Assembly: GCA_030065125.1 (NCBI GenBank)
Contig: JASJDM010000023.1
Span: forward strand, 62,001-126,000
Length of the DNA stretch: 64,000 nucleotides
Origin: Lysobacterales bacterium
Lineage (GTDB): Bacteria > Pseudomonadota > Gammaproteobacteria > Xanthomonadales > SZUA-38
Direction of reading: 5' to 3'
Shown: positions 8,181 to 16,260 of the stretch, one piece after another
Numbering within the stretch: position 1 is the stretch's first letter
Layout of the letters: each line of letters opens with the position of its first letter
Position numbers and translations under genes: made by a program
Notes under the pieces: model-generated
Seen by the model: only the letters and a program-made list of their open reading frames with translations
Databases searched by the model: none
What the model was told of the DNA's origin: nothing

Positions 8181-9020
8181 ATGCCCGAGGGCCCTGAAAT
8201 CAAGCGGGTCGCTGACCAGCTGGAGTCGGCGGTGGCCGGCAAACCCCTGGAGGAGGTCTGGTTTGCCCGGCCTGACCTGCAGCAGTACCAGTCTGAACTG
8301 GGCGACAGCATCGTGACCGGCGTCAAAACCAAGGGTAAGGCGCTGCTTACCGAGTTCGATTGCGGGCTGACGGTTTACAGCCACAACCAGCTCTACGGCC
8401 GCTGGTACTTCATGGGCGCGGGCAAGCGGCCCAGAACAGGGCGCCAGTTGCGCTGGCGGCTGGATACCGAAGACCGGTCCGCGCTGCTTTACAGCGCCTC
8501 GGAAATTGCCGTCATGCCCAGCGAGGAGATCCACCGGCATCCGTTTGTGGCCCGGGCGGGTATCGACGTGCTGTCGGACCACCCCACGGTGGCTGAGATG
8601 TCCAGGTACATCAATCAGTCTCGCTTCGCCCGGCGCAGCCTGGGCGCCCTGCTGCTGGATCAGGGGTTCGTTGCCGGCATCGGCAACTACCTCCGTACCG
8701 AAATCCTGTTCTGCGCCGGTCTGCTGCCCGAGGCGACCATCGGCGCCCTGAGCGGCCGGGAGCGCAGCCGGCTGGCTCGGCAGATCATCCGGATCACCGA
8801 GCGCGCCTACCAGACCGGCGGGATCACCAACGACCCGAAGATCGTTCGCCGCCTCAAAGCCAGGGGATGGCGACGGTCGCAATACCGCCACTATGCGTTC
8901 TGCCGTGCGGGCGAGCCCTGTCATGTCTGCGCCGAGGAAATCCGGAAGCACACGGTGGCGGGGCGCCGGTTGTACACTTGCCCCCATTGCCAGGATCATC
9001 CAGCCTTCACGGCAAGTTGA
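8181..9020 (+). CDS. nei: Endonuclease VIII (Fpg/Nei family DNA glycosylase/AP lyase)
   Basis: Base-excision repair enzyme that removes oxidised pyrimidines and cuts the abasic site. The catalytic N-terminus after Met removal is PEGPEIKR (Pro2 nucleophile, Glu3), so ATG 8181 must be the real start and not the in-frame ATG 15 bases earlier. Lys51-Gly-Lys53 (KGKALL) provides the conserved lysine. The C-terminal zinc finger is complete: CHVC at residues 247-250 and CPHC at 267-270. Residue 120 onwards carries the helix-two-turn-helix core (NQSRFARRSLGALLLDQG, AGIGNYLRTEILF). The length of 279 aa is normal. It stands with other oxidative or light damage genes in this part of the window (glutathione peroxidase, photolyases). 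Confidence 0.93.
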   Translation: MPEGPEIKRVADQLESAVAGKPLEEVWFARPDLQQYQSELGDSIVTGVKTKGKALLTEFDCGLTVYSHNQLYGRWYFMGAGKRPRTGRQLRWRLDTEDRSALLYSASEIAVMPSEEIHRHPFVARAGIDVLSDHPTVAEMSRYINQSRFARRSLGALLLDQGFVAGIGNYLRTEILFCAGLLPEATIGALSGRERSRLARQIIRITERAYQTGGITNDPKIVRRLKARGWRRSQYRHYAFCRAGEPCHVCAEEIRKHTVAGRRLYTCPHCQDHPAFTAS

Positions 9021-9068
9021 TCGCGGCTTGCAGATCATAGCGCCCGGTTTGAACCGTCGAGGATCGAT

Positions 9069-9599
9069 ATGAACTCCATATTTGCACTGATGCTGGCAGC
9101 TTCGCTGTCCGGCACCGACTGCTCCAGCGACCTGCTGGACCACGATTTCCGCAAGCTGGCCTCCAAAGACAGCGTTAACCTGTGCGACAGTTTTCAGGGC
9201 CAGGTGCTGCTGGTGGTGAACACGGCCAGCAAGTGCGGCAACACCCCCCAGTACGATGGTCTGGAGAAGCTTTACGCGGAGTACCGTGAGCGCGGCTTTG
9301 CGGTGCTTGGCTTCCCGTCCAACGATTTCATGGGTCAGGAACCGGGCACCGAGGAGCAGATTGAAGAATTCTGTCGTCTGACCTACGGCGTTCAGTTTCC
9401 CATGTTTGAAAAGACCACGGTCAAAGGCGACCAGGCCCACGCCCTGTTCCAGCAGCTGGCGGAAGCCGAGACCGCGCCGCGCTGGAACTTCCACAAGTAC
9501 CTGATCGGCAGGGACGGTCAGCTCATCCAGGCATTCAGTCCCCGCACCAAGCCGTACGACCCGGCGGTGGTAGAGGCCATCGAAACAGCCCTGAACTGA
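9069..9599 (+). CDS. Glutathione peroxidase (thiol type), possibly exported
   Basis: Reduces hydroperoxides with a catalytic cysteine. The tetrad is visible: Cys56 (NTASKCGNTPQ), Gln90 (FPSNDFMGQEPG), Trp139 (PRWNFHKYL) and Asn140. A resolving-type Cys is present in EEFCRLTYG. Residues 1-17 are hydrophobic and could be a signal peptide, which would place the enzyme in the periplasm and fit a thioredoxin-like electron donor there. Most bacterial GPx proteins lack such an extension; this one is 176 aa against about 160. The adjacent GTG-started DUF3429 gene begins 4 bases after the stop. Confidence 0.9.
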   Translation: MNSIFALMLAASLSGTDCSSDLLDHDFRKLASKDSVNLCDSFQGQVLLVVNTASKCGNTPQYDGLEKLYAEYRERGFAVLGFPSNDFMGQEPGTEEQIEEFCRLTYGVQFPMFEKTTVKGDQAHALFQQLAEAETAPRWNFHKYLIGRDGQLIQAFSPRTKPYDPAVVEAIETALN

Positions 9600-9602
9600 C
9601 CG

Positions 9603-10049
9603 GTGTCTGACCCAGACAGCGCCGCCGGTCGCCCGGCGCCCCCGGTGGCGCTGCTGCTGGGCTACTCCGGCCTTATCCCGTTTGTCGGCCTCACCGCTGC
9701 GGCCTTCGTGGCCGCGGACGGATCCGCCTGGCCGACGGCCTGGTTCGCCCTGTATTCGGCCGTCATACTCTCTTTCCTGGGCGGCATTCGCTGGGGCGTG
9801 TACGCGAGCCGCCCCGATCCCAATCCTTTCGACGTGGTTTTCAGTATCGTGATCAGCCTGTGGGCCTTCGGCTCACTGCTGCTGGACGACACGGCCTCCA
9901 CGCTCACCCTGCTGCTGCTGGGCCACCTGCTGGCGGCGGGGGTCGACTGGATGCGACCACCGGCAGGTCAATCGGCGTGGCTGCGAAGCCTGCGCCCCCG
10001 CTTGTCCGTGGTGGCGTCCGTCTGCCACGTCATTCTGCTGCTGGGCTGA
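9603..10049 (+). CDS. DUF3429 family membrane protein
   Basis: A 148-residue protein with four to five hydrophobic helices. GYSGLIPFVGLTAAAF, YSAVILSFLGGIRWG and the final SVCHVILLLG follow the DUF3429 pattern (function unknown). The start is a GTG four bases after the glutathione peroxidase stop, so the two are probably co-transcribed. The conserved SFLGGIRWG loop between helices two and three is the family hallmark. No catalytic residues are evident. Confidence 0.8.
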   Translation: MSDPDSAAGRPAPPVALLLGYSGLIPFVGLTAAAFVAADGSAWPTAWFALYSAVILSFLGGIRWGVYASRPDPNPFDVVFSIVISLWAFGSLLLDDTASTLTLLLLGHLLAAGVDWMRPPAGQSAWLRSLRPRLSVVASVCHVILLLG

Positions 10050-10111
10050 GGGTTTCCGCGCTCCGCGGTCAGCACATCACCTCTAACGACTGTTTTCCGC
10101 AGGCAAAAAGA

Positions 10112-10190
10112 AGCCCGATCAGGTCGCGAGGGGGACAGGGGATTCGACGCTGATCGGGCTGGGTGTAATGAGGCACGTCCCTGTGACCTC
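10112..10190. other. Structured intergenic segment with two hairpins
   Basis: Between the DUF3429 gene and the merR gene. The first stem is a perfect 11-bp inverted repeat (AGCCCGATCAG at 10112-10122 with CTGATCGGGCT at 10150-10160), extended by GTCG/CGAC (10123-10126 with 10145-10148) with one bulge. Its loop holds GGGGGACAGGGGA. The second hairpin, 10170-10190, is GAGGCAC/GTGACCTC with loop GTCCCT. Loop ACAGGG (10135-10140) can also pair with CCCTGT (10179-10184), a possible pseudoknot. No T run follows, so it is not a standard terminator. Confidence 0.5.
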
Positions 10191-10235
10191 GGAACGTATG
10201 GTCTCTGAATCCTGGTGAAGATTCGGTGAAAAATC

Positions 10236-10279
10236 TAGACAATATCTTATAGATTTGACAAATCTTGGTTTTGTATAAA
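10236..10279 (+). promoter_or_regulatory. AT-rich promoter/operator region of the merR gene
   Basis: This stretch is far more AT-rich than its surroundings. It contains TAGACA (10236-10241), TTGACA (10255-10260) and TATAAA (10274-10279) just before the merR start at 10295. TTGACA and TATAAA are only 13 bases apart, too short for a normal sigma-70 promoter, so the true elements are unresolved. TCTAGA and TATAGA at 10234-10253 form an imperfect 20-base palindrome that could be an operator. Confidence 0.35.
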
Positions 10280-10294
10280 AAATGTCCAATAAAT

Positions 10295-11239
10295 ATGGAC
10301 AAAACCACTCCAAAATATTCCATTGGGGCCGCGTCCCGCGCCAGCGGCGTCAGCACGCACACCATTCGCAAGTGGGAAGACCGCTACCAGGCGGTTGAGC
10401 CCGGGCGCAGCCCGGGGGGTGATCGCCGCTACAGCCAGCGCGATGTCGACCGCCTGGCGCTGCTGGGGCAGCTGACCGGCCAGGGCCACAGCATCAGCGG
10501 AATTGCCGCCAGCTCCCTGGAGCAGCTGCAGACCCTGGCGGGGGAGTCCGCGGTCGAATCGTCCATGGAGTCAGCGCCTCGGATCGGCGTGATTGGAGAC
10601 AGCCTTCCGGCATTGGTGGCCCAGAACCGGGTCCGTCTTCCACGGCTGAGCATCCGGGCCCGCGCCGCCAGTCTCGAGCATCTGTCTGCGGGGGATCTGG
10701 CAGAGCTTGACGGGCTGATCGTGGAAATGGCGACCCTCGGTCCATCGGCCCTGAATGACGTTGAACGGCTGCGTCTGCGCAGCGGCGTGGCGGCGGTCAT
10801 TGTGGCGTACCGATTCGGATCCCACGCCCAGTCAGAATCGCTCTCCACCGGGAATACCGCCTGTGTGCGATTGCCGCTGAACTTCCGGGAAACCGAACGC
10901 ACGGTGATGGCGCTGGTTCGAGAAACGGCTGACAGACAGGCAGTGAATCTGGATGCGCCACCCCGATATTCCATGGCTCTGCTGGCGCGGGTCGCGGCGG
11001 TTTCCCCCAACATCGCCTGCGAATGCCCGCGACACCTGGCGGAGCTGCTTTCCGCCGTATCCCATTTTGAGAGTTACAGCGCTCAGTGTGCCTCCCGCAA
11101 CGAGCAGGACGCCAGGCTTCACCAGTATCTGGGAGAAACGTCAGCCCGGGTTCGACGACTGTACGAACAGGCCCTGGAAGCCGTAGCGGCATACGAAGAC
11201 ATCCCGCTTGATCAATGGCGGCGGGAGGACGGAGCCTGA
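10295..11239 (+). CDS. MerR family transcriptional regulator
   Basis: A 314-residue DNA-binding regulator from ATG 10295 (a TTG 30 bases upstream is in frame but less likely). Residues 8-76 are a MerR winged helix (SIGAASRASGVSTHTIRKWE, GGDRRYSQRDVDRLALLGQL). The remainder has an alpha/beta middle domain and a helical C-terminus (CECPRHLAELLSAVSHFESYSAQC). The layout resembles LitR/CarH light regulators, but I see no cobalamin-binding E-x-H or D-x-H-x-x-G motif, so B12 sensing is not supported. It converges on the photolyase-ubiquinone gene run with 19 bases between stops. MerR genes often sit beside photolyase operons and control them; that is the best guess here. Confidence 0.8.
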   Translation: MDKTTPKYSIGAASRASGVSTHTIRKWEDRYQAVEPGRSPGGDRRYSQRDVDRLALLGQLTGQGHSISGIAASSLEQLQTLAGESAVESSMESAPRIGVIGDSLPALVAQNRVRLPRLSIRARAASLEHLSAGDLAELDGLIVEMATLGPSALNDVERLRLRSGVAAVIVAYRFGSHAQSESLSTGNTACVRLPLNFRETERTVMALVRETADRQAVNLDAPPRYSMALLARVAAVSPNIACECPRHLAELLSAVSHFESYSAQCASRNEQDARLHQYLGETSARVRRLYEQALEAVAAYEDIPLDQWRREDGA

Positions 11240-11258
11240 CACAGCGGGCCAGTCGGGC

Positions 11259-11810
11259 CTAAACTCGCCGCGCCACCCAGACTCCCGCCCGGGAACCATA
11301 GTCGATCAGGGCCTGCCAGGCTTTCTGCGGCAGCGTCATTCCGCCGCCCCTGCGGTCGGCGGCGTCGTCCCGGTGGTGCCCTTCATCCTGTTGAAAACCA
11401 CGCAGCACTTCAGCCAGCTGTAACAGGCTGTGATCGCCGCCGGAGAGCACATCCAGTTGCTCCTGGTAATGGCCCACCACAAAGGTCTCCACGGCGTCGA
11501 TGGTGACGTAGACCCAGCGGGGACCCAGCAGGGCGGCCACGGCGCCCAGCAGGAAACCGGATGCGTTCCACAGGGGCAGCAGGGCGCTGCGGTATCGAGC
11601 CGGCAACCAGGATTCGAAGAAGGCCAGGTGGCGCAGTTCGGTGGCCATGTGTTCTCTGGCGAAGCGACGTACTCCCTCGTCCCGGGACACCGCCAGGATC
11701 CCGCGGTAAATCGTCACGGCGCCGCTTTCCCCGGCGTGATCTGATCGCAGATCCCGGACCAGCTCGCGATCCAGGGGCATGGCCTCGAATCGGGGTAGGG
11801 TCGCTTCCAT
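11259..11810 (-). CDS. coq7: COQ7-type demethoxyubiquinone hydroxylase
   Basis: Di-iron monooxygenase that hydroxylates demethoxyubiquinone in aerobic ubiquinone synthesis; peripheral inner-membrane protein. In the 183-residue product all six iron ligands are visible: Glu28 (HAGESGAV), Glu58 and His61 (TELRHLAFFE), Glu108 (AVETFVVGHY), Glu143 and His146 (DEGHHRDDA). The start ATG 11810 overlaps the ubiG stop by one base (TGATG), which indicates coupled translation of two steps of the same pathway. It is the last gene of the photolyase-ubiG-coq7 run. Confidence 0.93.
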   Translation of the reverse strand: MEATLPRFEAMPLDRELVRDLRSDHAGESGAVTIYRGILAVSRDEGVRRFAREHMATELRHLAFFESWLPARYRSALLPLWNASGFLLGAVAALLGPRWVYVTIDAVETFVVGHYQEQLDVLSGGDHSLLQLAEVLRGFQQDEGHHRDDAADRRGGGMTLPQKAWQALIDYGSRAGVWVARRV

Positions 11811-12562
11811 CAGAATGGGCCCTCCCGCACGGCACTGAGCATGTAGTTGATCGCCAGGGAGCGGGTCAGCGACATGCGCCGGGTGATGGGATTGACCCGG
11901 ACGCCGGTCCAGGCCCTGGGTTCGATGGATGATTTTTCCAGCTCCCGGGTAATCTCTTCCGGCCGCCGCAGCAGTCCATAGCGGTGGGTGCCGCGGGGCA
12001 GCCAGCGCAGCACCACCTCGGCGCCGAAGATGGCGGTAAACCATGCCAGCGGCGTTCGGTTGATGGTGGCGACAAAGGTGACGCCCCCGGGCCGGACCAG
12101 CTGCCCGCAGGCGGCCATAAAGCCGGGCAGGTCGGCCACGTGCTCCACCACCTCCATGTTCAGTACCACGTCATAGCTGCGACCCTGCTCAGCGAGCTCC
12201 TCTGCGGTGACCTGCTGGTACTCGAGATCGAGCTCCGGGGCCGCGTGGCTGCTGGCAATGGCGATGTTGCGTTCGACCACGTCGATTCCGTGCACCCGGG
12301 CGCCGAAGCGCGCCATGGACTCGGCCAGGATGCCGCCGCCGCATCCCACGTCCAGCACCGAGATGCCTGACAGCGGGCTGTCGCCTGGCCCGGTTGCCAG
12401 TCCGGCGTCTGTCAGCTGTTGCAGGATCCACTCGACCCGCAGCCGGTTCAGGGTATGCAGTGGCCAGAATGGACCGGTCGGATCCCACCAGGTGTTCGCC
12501 AGGGCGGTGTAGTGGGCCACCTCGCGGGGGTCGACGCTGCTGCTGGGCGCAAAGTCAGCCAC
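11810..12562 (-). CDS. ubiG: Ubiquinone O-methyltransferase
   Basis: SAM-dependent enzyme for both O-methylations in ubiquinone synthesis. The 250-residue product has motif I VLDVGCGGG (residues 69-77), DFAPSSSVDPREVAHY at the N-terminus, GIDVVERNI, NMEVVEHV and the UbiG-typical FVATINRTPLAW and GTHRY segments. The start is GTG 12562, overlapping the photolyase stop by 8 bases with AAGGG about 9 bases upstream; further 5' sequence in frame belongs to the photolyase gene. The one-base overlap with coq7 places consecutive ubiquinone steps in one transcript. Placing them behind two photolyase genes is unusual. Confidence 0.93.
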   Translation of the reverse strand: MADFAPSSSVDPREVAHYTALANTWWDPTGPFWPLHTLNRLRVEWILQQLTDAGLATGPGDSPLSGISVLDVGCGGGILAESMARFGARVHGIDVVERNIAIASSHAAPELDLEYQQVTAEELAEQGRSYDVVLNMEVVEHVADLPGFMAACGQLVRPGGVTFVATINRTPLAWFTAIFGAEVVLRWLPRGTHRYGLLRRPEEITRELEKSSIEPRAWTGVRVNPITRRMSLTRSLAINYMLSAVREGPF

Positions 12563-13997
12563 GGGCGGCACCCTTGATGACGTTGTAGGCAGCCAGGGCT
12601 TCCTGGCGGGCCTCGGCGTGCACCACCAGCGGGGACGGGTAGCTGTCACCCAGCTGGATGCCGGCCTCGCGCAGAACCGCCGCCGGCGCCTCCCAGGGTT
12701 TGTTCAGAAACCGGTTGGGCAGTCCCGCGATTTCCGGCACCCAGCGCCGGACATACGCGCCGTCGGGGTCAAACTTTTCGCCCTGGATGATGGGATTGAA
12801 AATGCGAAAGTAGGGCGCCGCGTCGGCGCCGCTGCCGGCTACCCACTGCCAACTGGCTGAGTTGCTGGCCAGGTCTGCGTCCACCAGGGTGTCCCAGAAC
12901 CACTCTTCACCCCGACGCCAGTCGATCAACAGGTGTTTGACCAGGAACGAGCCAACGATCATCCGCACCCGGTTGTGCATCCAGCCCGTATGCCAAAGCT
13001 CGCGCATGCCGGCGTCCACCAGCGGATAACCGGTCTGTCCGCGCTGCCAGGCGTCCAGGTGGGCCTCATTGCTGCGCCAGGGAAAATGATCGAACTGCGG
13101 ACGGAAGTTAGCCAGGGGCAGGTCCGGGAAATGAAACAGCAGGTGGTAGGAAAACTCCCGCCAGCCCAGTTCCCGCAGATAGGCGTTGGCGGCCGGGCCG
13201 GGCAGTGCGCCCTCGGTCACAGCCAGGGACAGCCGGTGCCATACCTGGCGCGGGCTGACTTCGCCATGCTGAAGGTACGGCGACAGCCTGGACGTGCCGG
13301 CCAGGTCTGGCCGGTCCCGATGGGTCTGATAATCCAACGCCGCGGCCTCGACAAAACGGGCCAGGCGCCGGGCGGCTCCGGACTCGCCTGGAATCCAGTT
13401 CTCCCGCAGGCCACCGGCCCAGTCCGGCCGGGTAGGCAGCAGATCCCAGCTGGCCAGGTCATCCCCGGGACCGGCGGACACCCAGTCGGGTTCTGGTGCC
13501 GCCTCAGGAACGGGCTGCCCCACCTGTTCCTGCAGCGCTTTCCAGAACGGCGTGAACACCCGGTAAGGATCGCCCGTGCGCGTGCTGACGCGGTCGGGTT
13601 CGCTCAGCAGCGCACCGGGGTAGCGGCGAACCTCCATGGATTCGCCGAAACGCTGGTGAACGCGTTCCTCCAGCTGCCTCGCCCATGGCTCGTAGGCACG
13701 GGTGAAATGAACGGCATCGGCGCCGGATTCGCGTGCCAGGTCGCTCAGTATGTCCAGGGTGTCCCCCCGCTTCAGCAGCAGCTGGCCGCCGCCTTCCGCG
13801 ATTCGCTCCGCCAGTGCGTGGAGGCTGCCATGCAGCCACCATCGGCGTGCGCCTCCGGCTCGCCACCGGCCCGCCGCTTCATCGTCGAGGATGAATACAG
13901 GCAGGACCTGACCGCGCCGGGAGGCAGCGATCAGGGCAGGGTGGTCAGACAGCCTCAGGTCGTTGCGGAACCAGAGAATGGTGGGTCGGGTACTCAT
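12555..13997 (-). CDS. phrB: Deoxyribodipyrimidine photolyase (class I type)
   Basis: FAD enzyme that uses blue light to split cyclobutane pyrimidine dimers. The 480-residue product starts MSTRPTILWFRNDLRLSDHPAL. The N-terminal antenna domain is followed by the FAD domain with GTSRLSPYLQHGEVSPRQVW, ELGWREFSYHLL, GMRELWHTGWMHNRVRM and SWQWVAGSGADAAPYFRIFNP. Trp residues of the electron-transfer chain are present in these motifs. ATG 13997 overlaps the stop of the cryptochrome-like gene by four bases (ATGA), while longer in-frame 5' sequence lies inside that gene. Two different photolyase homologues in tandem suggest repair of both CPD and 6-4 lesions. Confidence 0.93.
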   Translation of the reverse strand: MSTRPTILWFRNDLRLSDHPALIAASRRGQVLPVFILDDEAAGRWRAGGARRWWLHGSLHALAERIAEGGGQLLLKRGDTLDILSDLARESGADAVHFTRAYEPWARQLEERVHQRFGESMEVRRYPGALLSEPDRVSTRTGDPYRVFTPFWKALQEQVGQPVPEAAPEPDWVSAGPGDDLASWDLLPTRPDWAGGLRENWIPGESGAARRLARFVEAAALDYQTHRDRPDLAGTSRLSPYLQHGEVSPRQVWHRLSLAVTEGALPGPAANAYLRELGWREFSYHLLFHFPDLPLANFRPQFDHFPWRSNEAHLDAWQRGQTGYPLVDAGMRELWHTGWMHNRVRMIVGSFLVKHLLIDWRRGEEWFWDTLVDADLASNSASWQWVAGSGADAAPYFRIFNPIIQGEKFDPDGAYVRRWVPEIAGLPNRFLNKPWEAPAAVLREAGIQLGDSYPSPLVVHAEARQEALAAYNVIKGAARG

Positions 13998-15493
13998 GTC
14001 GTCAGGGTGTGCTCTTTCAAAAACAGGCGCGCCGCGCGGTCGATGGTGGCACGCCGGTCCGGGTTGATGCGGTCCAGGGTGCGAACCATCATGGACAGCC
14101 GCGGGTTGCCGGCGAAAAACTCGCGATGCCGATCGATGAATCGCCAGTACAGGCCGTCCACGGTGTCGCACCAGTCGCCCCGGGGGTAGTCGCTCATCTT
14201 CAGCAGGTAGTTAGACCCACAGATGTAGGGTTTGGTGGCAAAAATGCCACCGTCGGAGAACAGTGCCATGCCGTAGACATTGGGACCCATGACCCAGTCG
14301 GAGGAGTCGACGTGGGTTTCCATGAACCACCGATGGGCCTGGCCCGGCTCAATCTCGCTGAGGGTCATCAGGTTGCCGATGACCATGAGCCGGAGGATGT
14401 GGTGGGTCCAGCCGAGTTTCATGGCGGCTTTGATAGCATCGTCCAGGGGCGGAATGCCTGTGTCGCCGGTGTACCAGGACGGTCCCAGCCGGCGCCGGTG
14501 CTGCCAGAAGTTGGACGTCTGCTGCTGGTGATCATACTCGTGGTAAATGCCACGGATGAACTCCCGCCAGCCAATCAACTGGCGCACGAATCCTTCCAGG
14601 CTGTTCAGCGGAACCTGGTGCCGTTCGGACCATGCAAGCACCTGCTCCAGGAGGTCCCGGGGGGTGATCAGTCCAAGGTTCAGCAGGGGCGACAGGATAC
14701 TGTGATACAGGGTGTCGCTGCGCTGGCTGATGGCGTCCTGGTAGCTGCCGTAGTTTTCCAGGGACAGGTCCAGAAAACGCTGCACCCACTGCAGGGCCTG
14801 CCCGCGGTCCACCGGCCACCAGAAATCCGCAGCGTCTCCGGGGTGATCACTGAACTCGCGCTGGACCAGCGCCACCACATCGTCAACGTGCCCGTTCCAT
14901 TCTGCGCGGGGTGGTGCCGGCGGCTCGACGTTCCTGGGCAGCTTGCGCCGGTTCTCCTGGTCGAAGCTCCAGCGGCCGCCCTCGGGGGTGCCATCGGGGT
15001 TCATCAGCGCCATGGTTTTGCGCCGCTGCCGTTTGTAGAAGTCGGCCATGAACGGCCGTTTCACCCGGCCGAGGTAGTCGGAGAATTCCTGTCTCGAGCT
15101 GATGAACATGGGGGACGGCAGGACGATCTGGCGCAGGCCATGATCCTGGCAGAACTTCTGGATGCGCTGCTCGAAGAAGTGATCTTCGATCTCAAAGTGG
15201 GCCAGCGCTTCCAGGCGGTTGTTCTCGACGAACTCAGCCAGGCGGGATTCATAGCTTTCCCCGCCCCGCTGTTCCAGCCGCCAGTAGGTAACCTGGTGGC
15301 CGCCCTGGGCGGCCCGCTCGGCGAAACTGCGCATGGCGGCCAGAAACAGCACCAGTTTCTGCTGGTGATGCCGGACGTAGGTACACAGCTCGCGGTCTTC
15401 CGCCATGAACAGGGGCAGGCCAGCCGTTTCCTCGACGTGTTCGAGCGGAAACAGCTGATTACCCAGGATCAGCAAACCGGTTTGGACAGACAT
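13994..15493 (-). CDS. Cryptochrome/photolyase-related protein (DPRP type) lacking the Fe-S cysteine loop
   Basis: A 499-residue member of the prokaryotic cryptochrome/(6-4) photolyase family: LILGNQLFP at the start, ALAHFEIEDHFFEQRIQKF, GWREFIRGIYHEY, THHILRLMVIGNLMTL, WVMGPNVYGMALFSDGG and KPYICGSNYL. Known relatives bind a [4Fe-4S] cluster with four cysteines, one after GDT-x-M and three in MSDYCxxC...CPF. Here the first site reads GDTGIPPL and MSDY (433-436) is followed by PRGDWC, so the CxxC loop is missing and only Cys442 could correspond. The protein should fold without the cluster. Start ATG 15493; an upstream TTG is also in frame. First gene of the photolyase-ubiG-coq7 run. Confidence 0.9.
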   Translation of the reverse strand: MSVQTGLLILGNQLFPLEHVEETAGLPLFMAEDRELCTYVRHHQQKLVLFLAAMRSFAERAAQGGHQVTYWRLEQRGGESYESRLAEFVENNRLEALAHFEIEDHFFEQRIQKFCQDHGLRQIVLPSPMFISSRQEFSDYLGRVKRPFMADFYKRQRRKTMALMNPDGTPEGGRWSFDQENRRKLPRNVEPPAPPRAEWNGHVDDVVALVQREFSDHPGDAADFWWPVDRGQALQWVQRFLDLSLENYGSYQDAISQRSDTLYHSILSPLLNLGLITPRDLLEQVLAWSERHQVPLNSLEGFVRQLIGWREFIRGIYHEYDHQQQTSNFWQHRRRLGPSWYTGDTGIPPLDDAIKAAMKLGWTHHILRLMVIGNLMTLSEIEPGQAHRWFMETHVDSSDWVMGPNVYGMALFSDGGIFATKPYICGSNYLLKMSDYPRGDWCDTVDGLYWRFIDRHREFFAGNPRLSMMVRTLDRINPDRRATIDRAARLFLKEHTLTT

Positions 15494-15588
15494 AGACAAG
15501 GGGGTATCTCAGAAACGCTTCGATGGTACAGCCCGGAATGGGAAATCAGCGTGAAAAGGACCCCGTCAGCGGCAGGCTGACCGCAGGC

Positions 15589-16260
15589 TCAGCGGAACAG
15601 CCCGGGCAGTTCGGCCACGCTGTTGATCAAAGCCGTGTGAGGCATGGCGGCCAGTTCGTCCCGCCCGTGGGCACCCGACAGCACGCCGATATTCCACCCC
15701 GCGCCGGCGTTGTGTCCGGCGCCCAGGTCTGCCACGGTGTCTCCTGCGGCGGCCACCGACGCCACCTGGTCGCATCCCGTCCACTCCATGGCGCGATATA
15801 TCAGAAACGGCGCCGGGCGCCCCCGCGGCACGTCGTCATTGGATACCAGTGCATCGATCCGGTCCTGCCACCCAAGACGCTGCACCAGCAACTCTGCCAC
15901 CGGCCGGTCAAACCCGGTTCCCAGTGCGATACTGACGCCCTGGCTGCGCAGCCAGGCAAACAGGTCTTCGGTGCCATCCACCGGGCGCACCGGGCTATCC
16001 CGAAAACGGCCCAACAGCTCACGCTGGAAGCGGGCATGAATGCGGTTGAACAGTGCCGGCGCGTGGTCGTCGCCCAGGTGGCTGTCCAGCAGCTGGCCAA
16101 TGGCCTCTCGCTTGGACCGGCCCCGCGCCCGGGACAGCTCCCCGGGGCCAAGCTGGATGCCCTCTGCGGCAAACACGTCGGCCAGCACGTCGGGGACGTG
16201 GCTGGTGATCTCCACCGTCGTCCCGGCCATATCGAACACGGTCAGTCGGGGGAGATTCAT
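15589..16260 (-). CDS. HAD hydrolase, phosphonatase-like
   Basis: A 223-residue haloacid-dehalogenase-type hydrolase. Motif I is FDMAGTTVE (Asp nucleophile and a following acidic position replaced by Gly-Thr-Thr as in phosphonatases), motif II LGTGFD, motif III in VPRGRPAPFL with Arg at the usual Lys region, and motif IV AAGDTVADLGAG. It resembles the PhnX-like subgroup, whose true substrate is uncertain; no phosphonate genes lie nearby. The start overlaps the stop of the upstream propeller gene by four bases (ATGA). An 89-base gap separates it from the cryptochrome-like gene. Confidence 0.82.
   Translation of the reverse strand: MNLPRLTVFDMAGTTVEITSHVPDVLADVFAAEGIQLGPGELSRARGRSKREAIGQLLDSHLGDDHAPALFNRIHARFQRELLGRFRDSPVRPVDGTEDLFAWLRSQGVSIALGTGFDRPVAELLVQRLGWQDRIDALVSNDDVPRGRPAPFLIYRAMEWTGCDQVASVAAAGDTVADLGAGHNAGAGWNIGVLSGAHGRDELAAMPHTALINSVAELPGLFR

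Noticed and set aside
7869..9494. Minus-strand open frame (541 codons) across three plus-strand genes
   Set aside because: It covers the YjbR, nei and glutathione peroxidase genes, all with catalytic motifs; a shadow.
10255..10279. Sigma-70 promoter TTGACA/TATAAA for merR
   Set aside because: Spacing is 13 bases, far below 16-18, so it was kept only as an AT-rich regulatory region.
14009..15580. Long plus-strand open frame (523 codons) antisense to the cryptochrome-like gene
   Set aside because: High-GC codon shadow of the minus-strand gene; composition is His/Val/Gln-rich and no domain pattern is seen.
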